In this document: in pieces, positions 17,329 to 25,919 of the stretch
Layout: every line of letters begins with the position of its first letter
Numbering within the stretch: position 1 is the stretch's first letter
NCBI GenBank assembly: GCA_030064795.1
Contig: JASJEI010000001.1
Span: 1 to 64,000, forward strand
Origin: Pleurocapsa sp. MO_226.B13
GTDB taxonomy: Bacteria > Cyanobacteriota > Cyanobacteriia > Cyanobacteriales > Xenococcaceae
Direction: 5' to 3'
Length of the DNA stretch: 64,000 bases
The notes under the pieces: generated by a model
The model's database searches: none
What the model was told of the DNA's origin: nothing
What the model saw: only the letters and a program-made list of their open reading frames with translations
Position numbers and translations under genes: made by a program

Positions 17329-18384
17329 ATGGACTATTTTCGTTCGACGATCGCACAACTACAAGGCTACACTCCAGGCGAACAACCCCCACCCCAGACA
17401 CCAATTATCAAACTCAATACCAACGAAAATCCCTATCCCCCTTCACCCAAAGCAATAGAAGTATTACGCAACTTAGATAGTGAGTGGTTGAGGCGTTATC
17501 CCGATCCCTATGCTAAAGATTTTTGTCAAGCAGTCAGTCAAGCTTTGGATGTACCTGCTGATTGGATTTTGGTGACTAACGGTAGCGACGATCTCTTAAA
17601 TATCTTAATTCGTTCCTGTGCAGAAGGAAAAGAACGTAAGGTTGTTTATCCGATGCCATCTTATGTACTTTATCGCACTCTGGCAGCGATTCAACCTGCT
17701 GAGGTAGTAGAGATTGCTTATCCCGAAGATTATCAATTACCTCTAGATGAATTAGTTGCTGCTAATGGTGCAGTTACCTTGATTGCGACTCCCAATAGTC
17801 CATCTGGACATCTCGTACCCCTAGAAGATCTGCGTAACCTAGCTAGCAGGGTATCGGGGATCTTGGCTATTGATGAAGCTTATGTCGATTTTGCCGACTA
17901 TTCCGCCCTCTCTTTAGTCCGAGAATTTGATAACGTAATTATTTTACGCACCCTTTCTAAAGGATACTCCTTGGCTGGTTTACGCCTCGGTTTTGGTATT
18001 GCTAACCCCAAATTATTATCTGGCTTATTTAAAGTCAAAGACAGCTATAACGTCGATGCGATCGCTATTTTAGTTGGTGCAGCAGCAATAAAAGACCAAG
18101 AGTATAAACATATCTGTGCTGAAAAAGTAAAGCGATCGCGTCTTTTGCTCAAACAAGACTTAGAAAAGATTGATTTTCAAGTTAGAGATTCTCAGGGAAA
18201 CTTTTTATTAGTTACGCCACCTGGCGATCGAGCTAAGGCTATATATCAACACTTAAAACAATACAATATCTTAGTGCGCTATTTTAACTTACCTGGACTA
18301 GATGACAAATTACGAATCACCGTTGGTACTGACGAACAAAATCAAAAATTATTAACCACACTTTTATCGGTAATAGATTTTTAA
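17329..18384 (+). CDS. hisC: Histidinol-phosphate aminotransferase
   Basis: HisC converts imidazole acetol phosphate and glutamate to histidinol phosphate in histidine biosynthesis. The 351-residue fold-type I aminotransferase shows LNTNENPYPPSP (31-40 region), NGSDDLLNIL, PNSPSGHLVP, IDEAYVDFAD and the PLP lysine Lys211 in LRTLSKGYSLAGLRLGFG. Length and motif spacing are standard. No other his genes are in the window. Confidence 0.95.
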   Translation: MDYFRSTIAQLQGYTPGEQPPPQTPIIKLNTNENPYPPSPKAIEVLRNLDSEWLRRYPDPYAKDFCQAVSQALDVPADWILVTNGSDDLLNILIRSCAEGKERKVVYPMPSYVLYRTLAAIQPAEVVEIAYPEDYQLPLDELVAANGAVTLIATPNSPSGHLVPLEDLRNLASRVSGILAIDEAYVDFADYSALSLVREFDNVIILRTLSKGYSLAGLRLGFGIANPKLLSGLFKVKDSYNVDAIAILVGAAAIKDQEYKHICAEKVKRSRLLLKQDLEKIDFQVRDSQGNFLLVTPPGDRAKAIYQHLKQYNILVRYFNLPGLDDKLRITVGTDEQNQKLLTTLLSVIDF

Positions 18385-18392
18385 TCTTTTTC

Positions 18393-18463
18393 GCCTTTTC
18401 TCCAGAAACCGTATCAGGTCGATCGCAAATAGAAATTATTCTCATTTGCGTCCGAACCTAGAG
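18393..18463. repeat. 71-base direct repeat, copy A
   Basis: Starts GCCTTTTCTCCAGAAACCG and ends near CCGAACCTAGAG. The second copy is at 18688-18759; they differ at roughly ten positions and by small indels. Between them is GGATAAACGTCTCTGC, itself repeated as GGATAAACGTCTTTGC. No gene was found in 18385-18784. Confidence 0.7.
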
Positions 18464-18687
18464 CAACTAAACTAGAGATTGGTTGCTGCTTACTACTCAT
18501 TTATCCTCAAAGAAAACTACTCGTTACTTCCTTAAATAAATTTATCTGGTTTAGTCAAATAAGAACTACTGTAAATCCCTTTGCCCTCATTCGAGGATAA
18601 ACGTCTCTGCACCCAAGGCGACGGGTACTTGTCCTCGTCGCTTTAAGGATAAACGTCTTTGCGTGAGACCAATCTAAAGCATCGTTT

Positions 18688-18759
18688 GCCTTTTCTCCAG
18701 AAACCGAATCAGGTCGCTTCGCAAATAAGAATAATTATCATTTGTATCCGAACTTAGAG
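18688..18759. repeat. 72-base direct repeat, copy B
   Basis: Second copy of the repeat at 18393-18463, ending CCGAACTTAGAG. Both copies lie in the same orientation between hisC and the convergent flavoprotein gene. Confidence 0.7.
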
Positions 18760-18784
18760 TCATAATTTAGTATTAGTAACAACT

Positions 18785-20065
18785 CTAGATTTCCGCCATG
18801 GCATTTCCTGCCAACCAAGCAGTAGTCCAGGCACTTTGAAAATTAAACCCCCCCGTAACGCCATCAATATCTAATACTTCGCCTGCAAAATACAAGCCAG
18901 GACACTTTTTACTTTCCATAGTTTTAAAATTAATTTCCTTTAAACTAACGCCACCACAGGTAACAAATTCATCTTTAAATACACCTTTACCTGTGATTTG
19001 ATATTGTCCTTGAATAATTTCTGCTACCAATTTATTCAATTCTTTATTACCAATTTCCGACCAGACTTTATTAGGATTGACACCAACATAATTAATCAAA
19101 CTTTGCCAAAGACGTTTGGGCAAGTTGACGGGACAGTAGTTAACTATTTTCTTCTTAGGATTAGTGGCTTTTACCTCAACTAAAGCCTGTTTCAAAGTCT
19201 CTTGATTATGTTCGGGTAGCCAATTAATTTGTAAGCTGGAATTATATTTCAACTCGTGTAAAAATCTCGCCCCCCAAGCAGATAACTTGAGAATAGCAGG
19301 GCCACTTACCCCCCAGTGAGTAATTAATAATGCCCCGTTTTGTTCGAGTTTGTTTTTACCCGTACCTAAGCGGACTTTAGCATCACTAACGCTTACTCCT
19401 GCCAAACCAGTTAAACGAGGATCTTTAAGGTTAAAAGTAAACAAAGAAGGTACAGAACCTTCGATTTTGTGTCCCAGGTTTTTTGCCCAACGATGTCCCA
19501 AAGGATTACTTCCAGTAGCAATTAACAGGCGATCGCAGTTTAACACCCGTTCATTTTTTAGTGCGCGTAGTTTCGAGGTCTCCTCGAAACGCTGACCGCG
19601 CAGTGATTTTACTTCCACCTGAAAATAGCTTCGTTCTTCATCCAGAAAACGTTTAACCGATTTAACTGCCGTACCTGTAAGCAATCTTACCCCTGCCTTA
19701 TCTGCTGCTTGCATCAGGCAATTAACAATCGTTGCCGAATCATCAGTAACGGGAAACATTCTACCGTCAGCCTCGGTTTTTAATTTAACTCCCCGTGACT
19801 CGTACCACTGCACCGTATCTTGGGGTTGGAAACGGGTAAACGCACCCCGCAAAGCTTTACCACCTCTAGGATAATTTTCAATCAAACGCGCCGGATCGAA
19901 ACAATGATGGGTAACGTTACATCTGCCACCACCAGAAATCCGAACTTTAGCTAGAGGTTTGCGTCCAGCTTCGAGCAAAGTTACCTGAAGATTGGGATTC
20001 GCTTCCGCACAGGCGATCGCGCCAAAAAAACCCGCAGCACCACCACCAATAACAATTACCTTCAC
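18785..20065 (-). CDS. HI0933/BaiN-like FAD-dependent oxidoreductase
   Basis: The 426-residue flavoprotein starts with the FAD-binding loop VIVIGGGAAGFFGAIA, then KVRISGGGRCNVTHH, a hallmark of the HI0933 family. The C-terminal FAD-contact region is CGGVSLKEIN followed by GLYFAGEVLDIDGVTGGFNFQ and SAWTTAWLAGNAMA. The family is widespread, and some gut members reduce bile acid intermediates; the cyanobacterial substrate is unknown. The start codon lies 3 bases from the stop of the upstream DUF302 gene on the same strand, so the two are probably cotranscribed. Confidence 0.92.
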   Translation of the reverse strand: MKVIVIGGGAAGFFGAIACAEANPNLQVTLLEAGRKPLAKVRISGGGRCNVTHHCFDPARLIENYPRGGKALRGAFTRFQPQDTVQWYESRGVKLKTEADGRMFPVTDDSATIVNCLMQAADKAGVRLLTGTAVKSVKRFLDEERSYFQVEVKSLRGQRFEETSKLRALKNERVLNCDRLLIATGSNPLGHRWAKNLGHKIEGSVPSLFTFNLKDPRLTGLAGVSVSDAKVRLGTGKNKLEQNGALLITHWGVSGPAILKLSAWGARFLHELKYNSSLQINWLPEHNQETLKQALVEVKATNPKKKIVNYCPVNLPKRLWQSLINYVGVNPNKVWSEIGNKELNKLVAEIIQGQYQITGKGVFKDEFVTCGGVSLKEINFKTMESKKCPGLYFAGEVLDIDGVTGGFNFQSAWTTAWLAGNAMAEI

Positions 20066-20068
20066 ACC

Positions 20069-20545
20069 TTATCGCACCGCTTCATTAGCTATGCTCGCGT
20101 AAGTACTTTCCACTTTTTTTGTTACTGCCTTGTCTGATTCTATTCCGTGTCGAGCATAAATTGTGTTGAAGAGAAAATCAGCTGAATTGTAACTTAAAAA
20201 CACTTTGCCATCGGCATCTTCCCATACCATTGCCTTTGGCGGAAGATCGATCGCAACTGTGGGAGTTTCGATAAAAACTGGTGTACCGATACGTGGATTG
20301 CCGAATACAATGACGGTTGCTCGTGGCATCTCTAAGCCGACTTCCTCAGCAGCAGCAGCATGATCTAGACGTGCAAAAATTTTTAGTCCTCTTTTCTTTG
20401 CTGCTGCCTCAAACTTCTCGATAGTTACATCGACTGAATTGGCACTTGGTTGTGTGATCAGTCCGTTTACATCAGGTGCGGGAAGAGCAGTGAGCGAAAA
20501 AAGTATGGCGATTGCTATAACAACAAGGTAGCGCGAAAATATCAT
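20069..20545 (-). CDS. DUF302 domain protein, exported
   Basis: The 158-residue product has a signal peptide (VVIAIAILFSLTALPAPDV) and a DUF302 domain: VTIEKFEAAAKKRGLKIFARLDHAAAAEEVGLEMPRATVIVFGNP, followed by VAIDLPPKAMVWEDADGKV. The strand FARLDHA and the turn VFGNPRIGTP are characteristic. DUF302 proteins are small periplasmic or cytoplasmic alpha/beta proteins without an established activity. The 3-base gap to the flavoprotein gene indicates an operon. Confidence 0.88.
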   Translation of the reverse strand: MIFSRYLVVIAIAILFSLTALPAPDVNGLITQPSANSVDVTIEKFEAAAKKRGLKIFARLDHAAAAEEVGLEMPRATVIVFGNPRIGTPVFIETPTVAIDLPPKAMVWEDADGKVFLSYNSADFLFNTIYARHGIESDKAVTKKVESTYASIANEAVR

Positions 20546-20877
20546 TATTAAAAACGAGAGCGTTGCTGAATGAATAATGATTTAGGCGAGGGAAATAATA
20601 GTTTTCAACTTGAGATAATATACTTACCTAGTAAAAGGTTAATCAACTTTTGACTAAAAATAAACCTTACTTGTTATAAATTAAAATCTCTACATTCGCC
20701 AATATCAAAGAGAGCACTGAAGAAAGTGGGGACTCCAAAGGATATTTAGCCAATTTTGACCTCATAAGCTCGCTTTTTTAAGCAAATAAATTGCCTTAAA
20801 AGCTATGTCTAGTAGACTAACTCAGAATTGGCGATCGTGTCAAAAGACAGCCTGTCATATTTAATCAATTAACAAGT
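20546..20877. other. Gene-free stretch
   Basis: This AT-rich region of 332 bases upstream of the DUF302 gene shows no open frame, hairpin with a T tail or repeat that I could support. It should contain the promoter of the DUF302-flavoprotein operon. Confidence 0.4.
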
Positions 20878-21045
20878 CTAATATCTTCTGGTTTTCCAGA
20901 TTCCCCAACTCAAACCAGAAATTACCGCAGTCATCAACAAAAAAGTAATAATTCCCCCCGGCACAAAAGTAATCATCCCAATTCCTCTGAAGAGATACAG
21001 GGTAACAAAACCCACTAGGGACATAGAGAATATCTTAAATAACAT
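20878..21045 (-). CDS. Small two-helix membrane protein (55 residues)
   Basis: A short frame from ATG (21043-21045) encodes MLFKIFSMSLVGFVTLYLFR, then GIGMITFVPGGIITFLLMTA and SGLSWGIWKTRRY. It has two hydrophobic segments (about 6-20 and 22-44) and a basic C-terminus. Gly and Pro placement and the clean stop suggest a real small membrane protein. Family unknown. Confidence 0.5.
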   Translation of the reverse strand: MLFKIFSMSLVGFVTLYLFRGIGMITFVPGGIITFLLMTAVISGLSWGIWKTRRY

Positions 21046-21162
21046 TGCTTTGATTATGTCTTGAATTTAAATACTATAAAAATAATAATAGCCCTATCGT
21101 TTTCAGATAGGGTTTGTTTGTCAATTGCCAGCTGATATTTCCTAGCTAGTTAAGGGTGATTT

Positions 21163-21663
21163 TTAGCGTTGAAAAAAAGCACCTTTTCTGCCTCGATGTT
21201 GCTCCATAAGTTCGGCAATTTCGGCTCGTTGTTCCGGGGTTAATACTTCCCTAATCTGAAGCATAGTTTCAAAGCGGTTATCGCCCAATTGCTGACGTAA
21301 ATCTTGAGCCTGTTGATATTGGGCGCGTAACTCTTCGGTAGTTGCATCACTAGTCATCAGCGATCGCATTTCCTGATGTTGCGTCTGTATTCTTTGTCGT
21401 AGCTCTTGAGCGGTAGTTTCCGAGTCTGCTTGAATAGCTTCAATCTGTTGAGATTGTTCGGGAGTAAGGTCTAGTTGTTGCAATAATCGTTCCATTTTCT
21501 GACCTCTATCCCATCTTCTACCATGTTGAGCCTGTGCCATATGTCTCATGTTATTTTGCTCCTGAATATTGTTTACTTCTTGAGGGAAATCAGCAGCATA
21601 AGCACTCAAGGGTAAAAAGCTCAAAGCACTTGCTACTACAATAGTTGTCCAGTTCATTACCAT
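21163..21663 (-). CDS. Spy/CpxP-like periplasmic protein (LTxxQ repeats)
   Basis: The 166-residue protein has a signal peptide (VVASALSFLPLSAYAADF) and two LTPEQ motifs (LTPEQSQQIEAIQ and LTPEQRAEIAELMEQH) separated by Gln/Arg-rich helices, the mark of the Spy/CpxP/ZraP group. These periplasmic proteins act as chaperones or as damping partners of envelope-stress sensors. No sensor kinase adjoins it. The composition, with much Gln and Arg, is normal for the family. Confidence 0.85.
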   Translation of the reverse strand: MVMNWTTIVVASALSFLPLSAYAADFPQEVNNIQEQNNMRHMAQAQHGRRWDRGQKMERLLQQLDLTPEQSQQIEAIQADSETTAQELRQRIQTQHQEMRSLMTSDATTEELRAQYQQAQDLRQQLGDNRFETMLQIREVLTPEQRAEIAELMEQHRGRKGAFFQR

Positions 21664-22018
21664 TACCTCATTGCTTCTGAAATCTTAATTACTTCGATCT
21701 TAAAAAACTGATTCTTTAACCACCTCGATCCAATTTCCCAATTCTTTTTGGTACTTTAGGACTATTTGCGAAGTCAGAAGTTAGTTGTTAGTTGTTAGTT
21801 GTTAGAAGGTAGGGTGGGCGACGCGAAGGACGCGGAGCGCGACGCGAAGCTAGTCCTTTAGGGAAGCGGAGCTAATCCTTTAGGGCTAGTACTTTAGTGC
21901 AAATTTTTCTGGTCAGCAACAGCAGCGCGATCGCGACTTAATTTTTTGCCCACCCGACCGATTAACATTAAAAGTTGACAGCTCGTCATAGACGGATTAG
22001 TAATAGTAATCTTTATAA
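21664..22018. other. Gene-free stretch with tandem and inverted repeats upstream of arsR
   Basis: No gene was found. It holds a short TTAGTTG tandem repeat at about 21781-21804 and a long inverted repeat at 21813-21954 (listed separately). The promoter and operator of arsR lie just past its end. Confidence 0.5.
21813..21954. repeat. REP-like inverted repeat, copy 5, with internal GC-rich units
   Basis: The outer arms are GGTGGGC and GCCCACC. The interior of about 128 bases has its own repeats: GCGACGCGAAG appears twice, and TCCTTTAGGG twice with AGCGGAGCTAA between. It may be a composite of two repeat families. The terminal arms match those near the RAYT gene. Confidence 0.5.
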
Positions 22019-22037
22019 TGTAAAAAACATTTTTACA
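22019..22037. promoter_or_regulatory. Palindrome upstream of arsR, possible operator
   Basis: TGTAAAAA-ACA-TTTTTACA is a perfect 8-base inverted repeat with a 3-base spacer, ending 7 bases before the arsR ATG at 22045. Its position suits an autoregulatory operator or an RNA hairpin over the ribosome binding site. It differs from the ATCAA-N6-TTGAT sites further downstream. Confidence 0.45.
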
Positions 22038-22044
22038 GAAATTG

Positions 22045-22362
22045 ATGCAGGTTATTACTCAAGATTCAATTCAAGTGGGGGCGGGTTTTCGCGCACTATC
22101 CGATCCTTTAAGACTAAAAGTAATTGAGCTACTACGTACTCAAGAACTTTGTGTCTGCGAACTATGTCAAAAACTTGATGTGAGTCAATCTAAGTTATCT
22201 TTTCATCTCAAGAATCTCAAGGAAGCTAATCTTCTTCTTTCTCGTCAGCAGGGTCGTTGGATTTACTATCGTCTTAATCTACCTCAATTTGCGATTCTCG
22301 AACAATATCTGGCTGAATATCGAGCTTTTGGCAATGCTCGACCAGCTAGAGGCTGTGATTAG
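22045..22362 (+). CDS. arsR: ArsR-family metalloregulatory repressor
   Basis: The 105-residue winged-helix repressor carries ELCVCELCQKLDVSQSKLSFHLKNLKEANLL. The three cysteines in LCVCELC form the As(III) site typical of ArsR, and SQSKLSFHLKNL is the recognition helix. Binding of arsenite releases it from DNA. The ATG at 22045 was chosen; a TTG one codon upstream is possible. It is followed after 45 bases by two operator copies and then the four structural genes in the same direction. Its own promoter region contains a separate palindrome. Confidence 0.92.
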   Translation: MQVITQDSIQVGAGFRALSDPLRLKVIELLRTQELCVCELCQKLDVSQSKLSFHLKNLKEANLLLSRQQGRWIYYRLNLPQFAILEQYLAEYRAFGNARPARGCD

Positions 22363-22407
22363 AATATTTAAATTTTAAATTAAAGCTGCTTTTTTCTTGT
22401 CTAACCA

Positions 22408-22442
22408 ATCAAAATTATTTGATGTATCAAGTTTTTTTGATA
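22408..22442. promoter_or_regulatory. Two tandem ArsR operators (ATCAA-N6-TTGAT) over the ars operon promoter
   Basis: ATCAA-AATTAT-TTGAT lies at 22408-22423 and ATCAA-GTTTTT-TTGAT at 22426-22441, exactly 18 bases apart. This motif and tandem arrangement is, to my knowledge, that described for ArsR at the arsBHC promoter of Synechocystis. A TATAAG sequence at 22441-22446 directly abuts the second site and could be the -10 box, so repressor binding would block the promoter. The first gene starts at 22485. Confidence 0.8.
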
Positions 22443-22484
22443 TAAGATAAAACTACTCCTACAGTTTTTAGTGGAGTAGAAACA

Positions 22485-23510
22485 ATGAATGTTCCAGATA
22501 AAACACCTTTAAAATCTTGCCAAATTCTAGCTTTAGGACTGGGTACGGCATTGTTGAGCAGCTTTAATCCTCTAGCTGCACAGGAAACACCAACCATAAA
22601 AATTGATGGTTCTAGTACTGTATATCCCATCACTCAAGAAATAGTCGAAGACTATCGAGCCAACCTTGAAAAACCAGTAGAGATAGAAATTAACTTTTCT
22701 GGAACTAGTGGAGGCTTTGAGAAGTTCTGTAGTGGAGAAATCGAGATTAATAATGCTTCCCGTCCGATCCAAGAAGACGAGATGGAAGCTTGCAAAAAAG
22801 CGGGGGTAGCATACATAGAGTTACCTGTAGCTTTTGATGCCTTGACTGTAGTTGTCCATCCAGCTAACAATTGGCTCGATACAATTACCACCGCAGAATT
22901 AGCAAAGATTTGGTCGCCTGAAGCAGAGGGAAAAATAACTCGTTGGAATCAGATTAGACCGAGTTTTCCCGATCGCCCCCTAAATCTCTATGCACCAGGC
23001 AAAGATTCGGGGACTTTTGATTATTTTACCGAAGCCATAGTGGGAGAGGTTGATTCCAGCAGAAGTGATGTTACTACCAGCGAGGATGATGATGTCTTAG
23101 TTGAGGGAGTAAGTAAAGACCCTAATGCGATGGGTTACTTTGGTTTAGCTTACTACGAACAACAAGCCCAGGACATGAAAGCTGTAGCTATTGATAGCGG
23201 TGATGGTGCGGTGTTACCTTCAGTAGCCACAGTCGAACAAGCTCAATATCAACCCTTGGCTCGTCCTCTATTTGTTTATGTCAATGCTGCTGCTGCTAGA
23301 GAAAACGAAGCATTAGTCAGATTTACCGAGTTCTATCTAGAAAATGCTCAAGAGGTTGTCAGTGAAGTGGGCTATATCCCTTTACCAGAGGAAGCCTATC
23401 AAATCAATGAAGTAACCTTCTATCGAGGTGAAGTAGGGACTGTTTTTGACGGTCGATCTCAGTTCAATGTTACTATCCCCGAACTATTACGCAAACAAGC
23501 TCGATATTAA
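22485..23510 (+). CDS. PstS-like phosphate/oxyanion-binding periplasmic protein in the ars operon
   Basis: This 341-residue substrate-binding protein has a signal peptide (ILALGLGTALLSSFNPLAAQ) and PstS features: IKIDGSSTVYPITQEIVEDY (the phosphate-contacting GSST), INFSGTSGGFEKFCSGEI, INNASRPI and GKDSGTFDYFTEAIVG. It belongs to the PstS/SphX family of ABC transporter binding proteins, but no pstC, pstA or pstB lies here. Its start is 62 bases after the ArsR operators, and ACR3 follows after 23 bases, so it is the first gene of the arsenic operon. A role in favouring phosphate over arsenate, or in sensing oxyanions, is inference. Confidence 0.9.
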   Translation: MNVPDKTPLKSCQILALGLGTALLSSFNPLAAQETPTIKIDGSSTVYPITQEIVEDYRANLEKPVEIEINFSGTSGGFEKFCSGEIEINNASRPIQEDEMEACKKAGVAYIELPVAFDALTVVVHPANNWLDTITTAELAKIWSPEAEGKITRWNQIRPSFPDRPLNLYAPGKDSGTFDYFTEAIVGEVDSSRSDVTTSEDDDVLVEGVSKDPNAMGYFGLAYYEQQAQDMKAVAIDSGDGAVLPSVATVEQAQYQPLARPLFVYVNAAAARENEALVRFTEFYLENAQEVVSEVGYIPLPEEAYQINEVTFYRGEVGTVFDGRSQFNVTIPELLRKQARY

Positions 23511-23533
23511 TTAATTATTAAATAAGTATTTCT

Positions 23534-24679
23534 ATGCAATCAAAAAGCCCACAAATCAATACCCAAGCGGTTCAAGCTGGCGGTCAACTAAATCTATTTG
23601 AGAAATACCTGACTTTGTGGGTGGCTCTCTGTATCGCTGCGGGAATTGTTCTGGGAAAAACCTTTCCTGGGGTGGCTCAATCTTTAGATAGCATGAGCGT
23701 TTATAACGTCTCGATTCCGATCGCTATCTGTCTGTTTTTCATGATGTATCCGATCATGGTCAAGATTGACTTTTCCCAAGCAAAGAAGGCAGCGCGATCG
23801 CCCAAACCAGTTTTATTAACCCTAGTAATTAACTGGCTGATTAAACCCTTTACCATGGTGGTATTTGCTCAGTTTTTCTTAGGTTGGTTATTCCAATCTT
23901 TCTTATCAGAGACGGAATTAATCAGGGGTGTGGAAGTTACTCTAGCTAACTCTTATATTGCAGGGGCGATTTTACTAGGAATTGCTCCTTGTACCGCCAT
24001 GGTATTGATGTGGGGTTATCTCTCCTACAGTAACCAAGGACATACCTTAGTCATGGTGGCGGTTAATTCCCTGGCGATGCTGTTTCTCTACGCGCCACTA
24101 GGGAAATGGTTACTTTCGGCAAATAATCTCACCGTACCTTGGGAAACCATCGTCTTATCGGTTTTGATTTATGTTGGTTTGCCATTGTTAGCAGGAGTCT
24201 TTAGCCGTCACTGGATTCTCCATAATAAAGGCAGACGTTGGTTTGAAGAGAAATTTCTGCACTATCTTTCTCCCGTGGCGATCGCAGCTTTACTTTTAAC
24301 TTTGGTTTTACTCTTTGCTTTTAAAGGAGAGCTAATTGTTAATAATCCTTTACACATACTATTAATTGCCGTTCCCTTATTTTTACAAACTAACTTTATT
24401 TTTCTCATTACCTACACCGCAGCTTTAAAACTGGGACTCGACTACGAAGATGCAGCCCCCGCCGCCCTAATTGGGGCGAGTAACCATTTTGAAGTAGCGA
24501 TCGCCACGGCGGTGATTTTATTTGGACTAAACTCTGGTGCAGCTTTAGCTACTGTAGTTGGGGTACTAATTGAAGTCCCAGTCATGTTAATGCTAGTCGA
24601 ATTTTGCAAGCGCACCGCCAATTGGTTTCCCAGACAGCCAGAAAAAGCAACCTTGCTCGATCCTAAATGTTGTAAATAA
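23534..24679 (+). CDS. arsB: ACR3-family arsenite efflux transporter
   Basis: The 381-residue membrane protein has about ten transmembrane helices. It carries the ACR3 signature [19 protein letters not shown], in which the Cys is essential for arsenite export in family members, followed by [20 protein letters not shown] and [22 protein letters not shown]. It exports As(III) across the cytoplasmic membrane by exchange with protons. Cyanobacterial annotation calls the gene arsB, although the protein is ACR3 rather than the E. coli ArsB type. It sits between the PstS-like gene and arsH. Confidence 0.95.
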   Translation: MQSKSPQINTQAVQAGGQLNLFEKYLTLWVALCIAAGIVLGKTFPGVAQSLDSMSVYNVSIPIAICLFFMMYPIMVKIDFSQAKKAARSPKPVLLTLVINWLIKPFTMVVFAQFFLGWLFQSFLSETELIRGVEVTLANSYIAGAILLGIAPCTAMVLMWGYLSYSNQGHTLVMVAVNSLAMLFLYAPLGKWLLSANNLTVPWETIVLSVLIYVGLPLLAGVFSRHWILHNKGRRWFEEKFLHYLSPVAIAALLLTLVLLFAFKGELIVNNPLHILLIAVPLFLQTNFIFLITYTAALKLGLDYEDAAPAALIGASNHFEVAIATAVILFGLNSGAALATVVGVLIEVPVMLMLVEFCKRTANWFPRQPEKATLLDPKCCK

Positions 24680-24784
24680 CAAGTTATCGATTGACTAACT
24701 TTGTAGTTAGGTAGAAATATAAAAAAGCTAAGAGCTAAAAGCTAGTGGCTAAGAGCTTCCAAACCAATGATAAATGTTAAATAA

Positions 24785-25414
24785 ATGACCAGTTTCGACC
24801 ATCCACCGAGAATTCTATTTTTATATGGCTCATTAAGAGAGCGTTCTTATAGTCGTCTGTTGGCAGAAGAAGCAGCCAAAATCATTAGCGACATGGGTGC
24901 AGAAGTTAAGTTCTTTCATCCCCACGAATTACCGTTAAGGGGACAGGTATCAGAAACCCATCCCAAGGTGCAAGAGTTGAGAGAATTGAGCCAATGGTCT
25001 GAAGGTCAGGTCTGGTCTTCGCCTGAAATGCACGGTAACGTTACGGGTATTCTCAAAAACCAAATCGACTGGATACCTTTAAGTATTGGTGCGGTACGAC
25101 CCACTCAAGGAAAAACTCTAGCGGTGATGCAGGTTAGCGGTGGTTCGCAATCTTTTAATGCGGTTAATACCCTGCGAATTTTAGGGCGGTGGATGCGGAT
25201 GTTTACCATTCCCAATCAATCTTCGGTAGCCAAAGCCTATCAAGAGTTTAACGAAGACGGGACGATGAAAGATTCTCCTTACAGAGACAGAGTAGTAGAT
25301 GTGATGGAGGAACTGTATAAATTCACCTTACTACTGCGGGATCGAGTGGATTATCTAACAGATCGTCATAGCGAACGCAAAGCTAGAAAAGCAGCCGAAA
25401 GTAAATCGAATTAA
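24785..25414 (+). CDS. arsH: ArsH, NADPH-dependent FMN reductase
   Basis: The 209-residue flavodoxin-like protein shows [20 protein letters not shown] (FMN phosphate loop), [31 protein letters not shown] and ISGG-type [21 protein letters not shown]. ArsH proteins oxidise trivalent organoarsenicals and reduce quinones or chromate, so they widen arsenic resistance. The gene lies 105 bases after ACR3; the gap has short GCTAAGAGCT-like repeats but no terminator. It ends 13 bases before arsC. Confidence 0.95.
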   Translation: MTSFDHPPRILFLYGSLRERSYSRLLAEEAAKIISDMGAEVKFFHPHELPLRGQVSETHPKVQELRELSQWSEGQVWSSPEMHGNVTGILKNQIDWIPLSIGAVRPTQGKTLAVMQVSGGSQSFNAVNTLRILGRWMRMFTIPNQSSVAKAYQEFNEDGTMKDSPYRDRVVDVMEELYKFTLLLRDRVDYLTDRHSERKARKAAESKSN

Positions 25415-25427
25415 TTGGAGAAAAACT

Positions 25428-25823
25428 ATGAAAAAAGTTATGTTCGTTTGTCGTCGTAACTCCTGTCGCTCCCAGATGGCTGAAGGTTTTGCTAAAACAC
25501 TGGGAGAAGGCAAGATTGAGGTAACATCTTCGGGGTTAGAAGCCAGTCGGGTACATCCTACAGCAATTGAGGTGATGTCAGAAATTGGCATTGATATTAG
25601 CAAACAAACCTCTGATGCTTTAAGTGATTTTAATGCTGATGATTACGATGCCGTTATTTCCATGTGTGGCTGCGGAACGAATTTACCACCTAAGTGGGTA
25701 ATGCAGGAAGTGTTTGAAGATTGGGAATTAGATGACCCCGACGGACAACCCAGAGAAACATTTCACCGCGTCCGAGATGAAATCAAAGAACGAGTAGCTA
25801 ATTTAATTAATCGGCTCAGTTAA
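25428..25823 (+). CDS. arsC: Arsenate reductase, glutaredoxin/glutathione-linked cyanobacterial type
   Basis: The 131-residue protein has the low-molecular-weight phosphatase P-loop VCRRNSCRSQMAEGFA with nucleophile Cys8 and Arg14. Two further cysteines, Cys80 and Cys82 in MCGCGTNLPP, complete the catalytic triad known from the Synechocystis enzyme, which uses glutathione and glutaredoxin rather than thioredoxin alone. It reduces As(V) to As(III) for export by ACR3. A good GGAG ribosome site precedes the ATG by 8 bases. Confidence 0.95.
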   Translation: MKKVMFVCRRNSCRSQMAEGFAKTLGEGKIEVTSSGLEASRVHPTAIEVMSEIGIDISKQTSDALSDFNADDYDAVISMCGCGTNLPPKWVMQEVFEDWELDDPDGQPRETFHRVRDEIKERVANLINRLS

Positions 25824-25919
25824 TGATTTAAGGTTATAAGCTCGATCGCAATTCAATCTAAATAGTTGTAAAAATTGTCAATTATGGACTATAAATTATA
25901 GACCGCATAATGATCAACT

